Made by a program: the position numbers and the translations under genes. From assembly GCA_000499405.2 (NCBI GenBank), contig HG738139.1:2956976-3020975 (forward strand): a stretch of 64,000 nt of DNA. The letters are read 5' to 3'. The notes under the pieces were generated by a model. The model was not told where the DNA came from and searched no databases. It saw only the letters and a program-made list of their open reading frames with translations. Shown here one piece after another: positions 58,001-64,000 of this stretch (positions are counted from its first letter, which is position 1; each line of letters opens with the position of its first letter). This DNA comes from Onchocerca volvulus. Its lineage: Eukaryota; Nematoda; Chromadorea; Rhabditida; Onchocercidae.

Positions 58001-59930
58001 AATTTCGAATTTTTAAATAACAAACTTTTGACAATTTTATAATTTTTGAAAAACTTTATTTGGATTACACATTTTATTATTAAATTGATCTTTTGTTTTT
58101 TTACGCAAACAAAAGCGAATAATAAACAAAATATTTATAAAACTGTGAAATGAACGTATGAATTGACTTAAATTCGCATGCAAATTCAATTTGAGCATAA
58201 AAATATTTATTATAATGAATAGTTGAAACAAGAAAAATTGTTTATTAAAAGAAAGTAACAATTTAGAAGGACAATTTGATCGTTTAATGTCAAGCAACCT
58301 GAAAAATAGTAAATTCGAATATGAATATCGAAAAAACTTAATTTTAATTAGTAAATCAGTACCATATACCTACCTTACGATAGCGCTTTTGCCATTATTC
58401 TTTCTCACCAGAATCACAGTTGAAGTTATATCACAAATTAGAAATTATATTCCAAAAGATACCTAATTTTAATTTTTTTTTTTCTATCATGCATAGAAAA
58501 TCTGAAAAACATTTTGAATGATTGATCCGAAGCAACGATAAAATGTATAATTTCTATAAATTTCATAAGTTTATAATTTTGAATTCTTTTTATGATTTTA
58601 AAATTTCATGATTATAATTTCAAATTTTGATTTAAATTTTTCGAGAAAGGAATAATTTCAATGTACTGAAATTGAGCTTTTTTCACTAAAACTAATAAAT
58701 ATTACTTGAAATGTATAATGAAAGAAAAGCTCTTCTAATTTCAAGGAGAAGAAAACAAAAAAAATTTTGGAAAACTTCTCAATAACTGTTTCATTCTATC
58801 CATTTGATTTAGATCTAGATCTGTCTATCATATTGAATGTCAAAGAAAAAGTTTCGCAAATTTTTAATTCGCTAATTAAAGTTGAAATAAAACTTAAAAC
58901 CTCCCATATGAGATTGCAGTTTATTTTTATTGCATTTGTCTCCACAAAAATTCAACTTAATTGAAGTATTCTTTGTATTTTTGATAAATTTATAAAATAA
59001 AATTTTGAAATTGCTAATTAATAAGAGATTTCAGGGATATATTATCCGATTCACAATCATTATTTATGATTTCAAATTCCACGATTGTCTCCATCAATTA
59101 GTTTATGTTTTTTTTTTTTTTTTTTTTCAGAACTATTTTAAATCCTATAATTTTTGCATATCTATAATTCATTTATTCTCACATCATCGATTTGTATTAT
59201 TATTCGATGACAATGATATTAAAAATTAAAAATTGTCAGATATTACTGGAAATTTTCGAAATTAATTGAAGAGAAAAAACAATTGAATTAAGTTTTGAAT
59301 TCCAAAAAAAAAAAAAAGAAAATTTCCTCAAAGAGTGTTTTATTTTAGGGAAAGCTTGAATTCTTGAACATTTGTATTTTTAATAGTTATTTAAAATTCT
59401 AACAGCTTTTAAAATATAATAAATTTATACCATTTGAAAATTTAAAATTAAATCAAAATTCATTCGATAGTAGTTAAATTTAAATTACAAGCTAGCCAAT
59501 AGTTCGATTTTAGAGGAAAATTTACGAACTTTATGCTATTAGAATTGATGCAATAAATGTTTCAATTATTAGCAACTGTTGTTTGAAATTTTAATTCAGA
59601 TGGATTTTAGAATTTGCAAGAAAAATTGTATAGTACGAATGGCTTGGTAATTTAAATGAAAAGATAGCCAGGTGACATTTTTGGGGATAAGCCAAATTTT
59701 CAGCAGCCAAAAAAAATGGCCAGGTGATATTTTTAGAATTAAGCCAAAATTGTCAGCTTCTCATTTTCAATAGCGCAAAGATTGAAAGCAAAAAAATGAT
59801 GTTTTTTTTTCTTTTTTTTTTCTTGATGCTTCATTTTCTTCTTTCACATTTAATTTTCATTACCCCTTTTATTTCGAGCTCCCATTTTTGAAATATATTT
59901 ATTTATACATTACATAGACACGTACCAATT
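55076..59930. other. Intergenic, very AT-rich
   Basis: Many poly-A and poly-T runs. A GAA microsatellite lies at 56530-56555 and a small CTG-rich, GC-richer patch at 56225-56300. No supported gene. Confidence 0.5.
56530..56555. repeat. GAA trinucleotide microsatellite
   Basis: Eight uninterrupted GAA units in intergenic DNA. Confidence 0.9.
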
Positions 59931-60110
59931 TTCTCTTTGATCTTTGCCGACTTACACACAAGTAGAAGAAGATGATCGTAGAGCTACTACTACTACTATC
60001 CAACCGATTACCTCCAAAGTGTTCGCCGATCGTTCTAAATGCGGTCCGATGCTTTCGGGAGGATTTAGTCGTGTAAAAAGCGCTTCAAAATTGACCATCT
60101 TTTTCCCTTA
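59931..60110. other. GC-rich island with opposing exon-like frames
   Basis: The most GC-rich stretch of the right-hand 25 kb. On the minus strand an ATG near 60100 opens MVNFEALFTRLNPPESIGPH, LERSANTLE, then a donor-like TTTGGAG/GTAATC near 60011. On the plus strand an open frame runs QVEEDDRRATTTTIQPITSK, VFADRSKCGPML and so on to a TAA near 60112. Either could be a real first or last exon, or the island may be a conserved regulatory element. Confidence 0.3.
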
Positions 60111-63100
60111 ATTGTATTTTTACACCTGTTTTTAATTTTACGAAATTAATGAGAAGCAATATTTTATCATTTCTTTAGTTTTTTTCTTTTTTTTCAAATC
60201 CTACTCTTAAATTAAGGAAAAAAAAAGAGAGAACGACGAAGAATTTGATGATATCATCATTAGTCAATCAGTTTATTGTCGTTTTTTTTTTTTCTGATAA
60301 AATGATATGATAAATAACTTCACATTGTTCATTTCCAAAAAGAAAAAAAGCTATAAATATATTTAGTTGAATGCTAATTATATTCGAATAATGAAATTTA
60401 TGTGATATAAAATCGCATAGATTTCATTATTCAAATTTATTTGTTGAAATATATTCATTTGAAGATGAAAAGAAACAAATAAATAGGAAATTTGTTCCTC
60501 GAAATTTTTTAAAATGATCAGCAATAATTTCATTGATAATTGATTTTTTGTTTTTGAAGCATTAAATTATGGAAAGGTTCAATTTGTTGAAAAAAGAAAT
60601 ATGAACTTATGCTAATTTAAAGTTAACGAAAATTTTTAATAGAAATCGTCAAATTATATGTTACATCATAATTCGCACAGATTCTCTTAATTAAACTTTA
60701 ATTAGTCGTATAAATTTCTGGCATGAATGATCATTAACTGGTCTTTTCGGTCATATTAGAAAAATTAAGAAATTCGGTATTGAATGGAATAAGAAATTTT
60801 TTAATTTATCAAATTCCAACAATATAACTTTAAGTCAAATTCAGATTAGCTCATGCATCATGCATCAATGGAAAGTTATTAATTGATCTTTTATGTACAT
60901 CAAAAATTAAAATACTTGGAATTTTCGAATTCTTTTTTTTTTTTTAAATTCATTTGATTCTAAAATCTCTTCATTCAATCAATAAGTGATCTTTGGCACT
61001 TACCTGAAATTTTCTTATTGATATCATGGATAATTATCACATATTTGAATCATCTTTTGAAATATACCATCCTTATCTTATAATAGATGATTAACAGATT
61101 GTCGAAATGATTTAATTAATCAAACTTGAAATATTTAATTAAGCGTACAAACTAGTCTAATCCATAATTTAATTAGCAAAGATTTTAGGCAAAGATAATA
61201 TTTTATCTTAAATAATTAAACTTTGATTCGCCATATAAATTCCTGGGATAAAGGATTATCAAATTGATTTAATAAAAATTTGAACTCATTCTAAGCTAAA
61301 ATTTTGAAATTTACTAGTGATTGTATTGCAATGCATGCATACATGCATGCATGCATTGCATGCACTTTTATGTACTCTGAAAAGAAGAGAATAAAGGAAA
61401 ATTTAAAGGGTAACTAGGAAGAGAGAATCATTTTCCGAAATGTTTTATCGTGATTTATGGCCACATTATAGCCAAAGTAATAAGTCCCTCAATTTCTGTT
61501 ATTCTACCCGTTCTTTCTACTTTTCCAGCCTACAAATCTGGAGAGAAGTCCTTCTGATACCTTTCTTCCTTCATAGATTGCAATTTATGCGGCCCTTTTC
61601 CTCAATTAGTACGGCCTCATTTTTTATTTCATTTTTTAAAGACAAACAAAACTTTCTTTTCACTTTGCTTCATTCTCATAGTTTCTATTTATCTAAAAAA
61701 TTTACTTTTCATTAAATTTTTCCTGATATCATACGAAATTTTCATATAGTATTACTGCATCTATGTATACTATGAAGGAGTTCAAAGATCAATATTATTA
61801 AATGAAAAAAAAGTATTGAAGTAGGTTAATTAATAAGGATAATTTAAGAATTTGATAATTTGAAACTCTTTCTGATCTTTGAATTTCCACCTAAAGATTA
61901 AGCATATAGATATACATTCAGAATGAATTTATTTTTTCGCAATATTTTTTAATTTCGATCTTCTTTTTTAAATTTAATCCATCTTTTTTTTGAATGGATA
62001 ATTTAAGGCTTATTTAAATTAATTAAAAGTATATATCTAAAAGACAATTTCCTACGCCTTTTTTCACCTATTTTTTGCACTAGTTTATGAAATAATTAAC
62101 TTAAAATTGATTAATTTTGCATATTTTGCGAAAAAAAAATTAAAATTACTTCAATTTGCAGGAATTTGTATTTAGTAGGAAAAATTTATATCGTTGATGG
62201 AAATGAGAAATTGGGTACATTTGGCATATTTAATGTCATAAAAGCAATTAGAAGAAAGAAATGAAATATATCGATTAAAATTTGAATTAAAATTTTTCAA
62301 AAAATTCCTTCCCAATCTCTTAATCGTATAAAAAAGTTTTGTAATAGATCGTCGCATGATATCATTTAAATAAATTTTCAAAGTTTTGGATTTTTATAAA
62401 TTTTAAGAATTTTTAAATTTTATTCTTTAATATAAATTTTATAGAAAGAAGTTTTTTTTCGTATTCTAATAAATAATTTCTTTGATTTTTCAATTATTAT
62501 ATATCAATCATTAAATAAAGCTAGAAGTAAAATATATGAATTAAAATGAAGTTATAATAATGGATAATTATTTTTGGATTTTCATTTGCTAATTTAACCT
62601 GTCGAAAAATCAATATTCAATGCTTTAAGTGATCTGAATCATTTCATACTTCATCCAACTTGATAGGTTTAAAAAAAAAAATAAGAATAAGAATAAGAAA
62701 AATAAGAAAAAATAAGAATCATTTAGTTCTGTTAATTCCATATTTCTAATTTTGCATACTAATTTTTATAGAGTTTTCTATAAAAACATTTTAAAGCAAT
62801 AGTATATAATAACTTTCAATTAATTCAAAAATTAAAATAACACAGGAAATTTTTGTGAAAAAAATTTTGATAACTAAAAAAAGTTATGATTAATCATAAA
62901 TAGTCATAAATAGTTCCTGGTGAAAAATTCTAATAGATAAAACGTAATTATTAGTGATATCGAAAGTTGTTCAAATTAGTTTTTCCCTAGAAATTTAGAT
63001 GTTCTATTAGTTCAAAATTTTCAAACCAAAAAAAAAATGCAAAAATCAAAATGATGACTTATTTTACCACAATAAAACTCAAAAATCGATAAATGATTAT

Positions 63101-63969
63101 CATAAGTGGTCTCTTGTTTACACCTGCTCTTACTTGCCAGCAAAATCGGATAAAATTGCTTTTCAAGGTCAAAATTTTGGAAAAAATCGGATGAATCAAG
63201 AAAAAATAGGAAGAAATTTTATCATGTTGAAAATGATTTATCTTATCTTTTGCAATTGAAAGATTTTTATCCTTTATCATCTATCAAATTATCAATCTTA
63301 CAAATTCCATTCTATTCTTCCGCATTCAAGAATCTTCAAGAGATAAATTATATCCAAAGATGTGTCAATGAAGTCATGCTGATAATTAATCTTACCTTTC
63401 TTTATTTGATAAATTATCATATCTTAAAAGTACAACCTGGCTTACTGATTTTTGAACTATTATTTGAAGAAATAGTATGATGAGAAAGGAGAAAGAGACA
63501 AATTTTAACAACTTCTAATCAAATTTAACAACTTTTTCATCCATTTAAAACTTCGTTGGCTTTTTTCCCTTTTTTTATTCTTTCACTTCCTCAATTATAT
63601 CATTGCCAGAATCATCAATAGAATGGATTTACTCAAAAATATGAATTATTTTTCTTTGAATCGAAATATTACTCGCTTTTTTTTTTCTATTTCCTAATTT
63701 GTAATAGAAATTTCTATTATATTAAGTACTTTAAAACATATTTAATTATCAGTTTTAATTGATTGAATAAATTAACTTCATAAAATAATTTTTGTACTGC
63801 AGAATTACAAATTAAAAACAATGAGTATTTAATATTTAGAATGAGTAATTTCAAGCAATCTTCCAAATGATTCCAAAAAACTAAGTAAGTTTCTTTAAAA
63901 AAAAAAATGATAAGAGATAAGATAAATGTTTAAATTTGTCCAATTTATAAATGAACCAAAAACACTTAC
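60111..63969. other. Intergenic, AT-rich
   Basis: It contains the ATGCATGC palindrome at 61327-61360 and a somewhat GC-richer part at about 61440-61620 without splice support. No supported gene. Confidence 0.5.
61327..61360. repeat. Palindrome of ATGCATGC units
   Basis: TGCAATGCATGCAT (61327-61340) is the reverse complement of the end of the following block (61347-61360). It shares the ATGCATGC core with the inverted repeat at 52095-52177. Confidence 0.85.
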
Positions 63970-64000
63970 CTTTTTACAAATCGTCCAATATAAGTTTTTT
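63970..64000 (-). CDS. Possible exon end at the right edge
   Basis: AAAAAG/GTAAGTG on the minus strand at 63970-63969 is a consensus donor. The 31 bases upstream are open in two frames (KTYIGRFVK or KNLYWTICKK). If real, a minus-strand gene starts outside the window and has its next exon at lower coordinates; I found no partner. Confidence 0.25.

Noticed and set aside
39017..64000. Hox-cluster microRNA of the mir-10/mir-100 family or iab-4 type
   Set aside because: I scanned by eye for the mature sequence cores and found none on the plus strand; no strong candidate hairpin with such a seed was seen.
1..64000. tRNA, rRNA, spliced-leader RNA genes, CRISPR arrays and Wolbachia insertions
   Set aside because: No cloverleaf boxes, SL1 leader sequence, regular spacer-repeat arrays or bacterial-type gene blocks were recognised.

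Overview
The window looks like nuclear DNA of a filarial (clade III) nematode such as Brugia, Onchocerca or Loa. It is very AT-rich, genes have many short exons with TTTTCAG-type acceptors, and it carries an EGL-5-type homeobox next to an Antennapedia-like homeobox of the kind called ant-1 in Brugia, a gene C. elegans lacks. The genus is inferred; nothing in the sequence fixes it.

Left part (1-14.4 kb). A T-box transcription factor contributes only its first coding exon (2286-2638, minus); its first intron runs off the left edge. Next, on the minus strand, lie an 18-exon PWP2/UTP1 gene (4807-10600; ribosome biogenesis, UTP-B complex, about 859 aa) and, 483 bp upstream in the direction of transcription, a 5-exon SLC35B1/HUT-1 nucleotide-sugar transporter gene (11084-12946, 347 aa). 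Both have acceptor-like sites just before their start codons, so they may form a two-gene operon. All 23 exons of these two genes were joined by hand with consistent phase. A 1.5 kb divergent promoter region separates them from the next gene.

Middle part (14.4-35.7 kb). One long plus-strand gene encodes an SR-related, probably nuclear protein of about 1,500 residues that I cannot name. It has an acidic N-terminus, a tandem repeat block built on FPVDxxGxPxFP, a proline-rich segment, two RS exons, lysine-rich segments, a charged helical region and an acidic tail ending EDEEDF. Twenty-two exons from 14467 to 25347 join cleanly, one only if a GC-AG intron is accepted. The 3' exons (28118-35716) are less certain.

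Hox part (35.8-39.0 kb, minus). A single upstream exon (38586-39016) ends in phase 1, and both downstream homeobox exons, egl-5-like (37125-37570) and ant-1-like (35834-36054), begin in the matching phase. This supports one transcription unit that makes two different Hox proteins by alternative splicing of a shared N-terminus. The shared exon holds a perfect 31-bp tandem duplication that breaks the frame; removing one copy restores it exactly, so it is either an assembly error or a damaging allele.

Right part (39-64 kb). A 25 kb AT-rich stretch upstream of the Hox unit has no gene I can recognise. It contains microsatellites, a 30-bp minisatellite, an inverted repeat and a palindrome built from ATGCATGC, a possible two-exon 67-codon gene at 52869-53429, and several islands of higher GC that may be regulatory elements or short exons. 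A strong minus-strand splice donor at the right edge suggests another gene begins outside the window.
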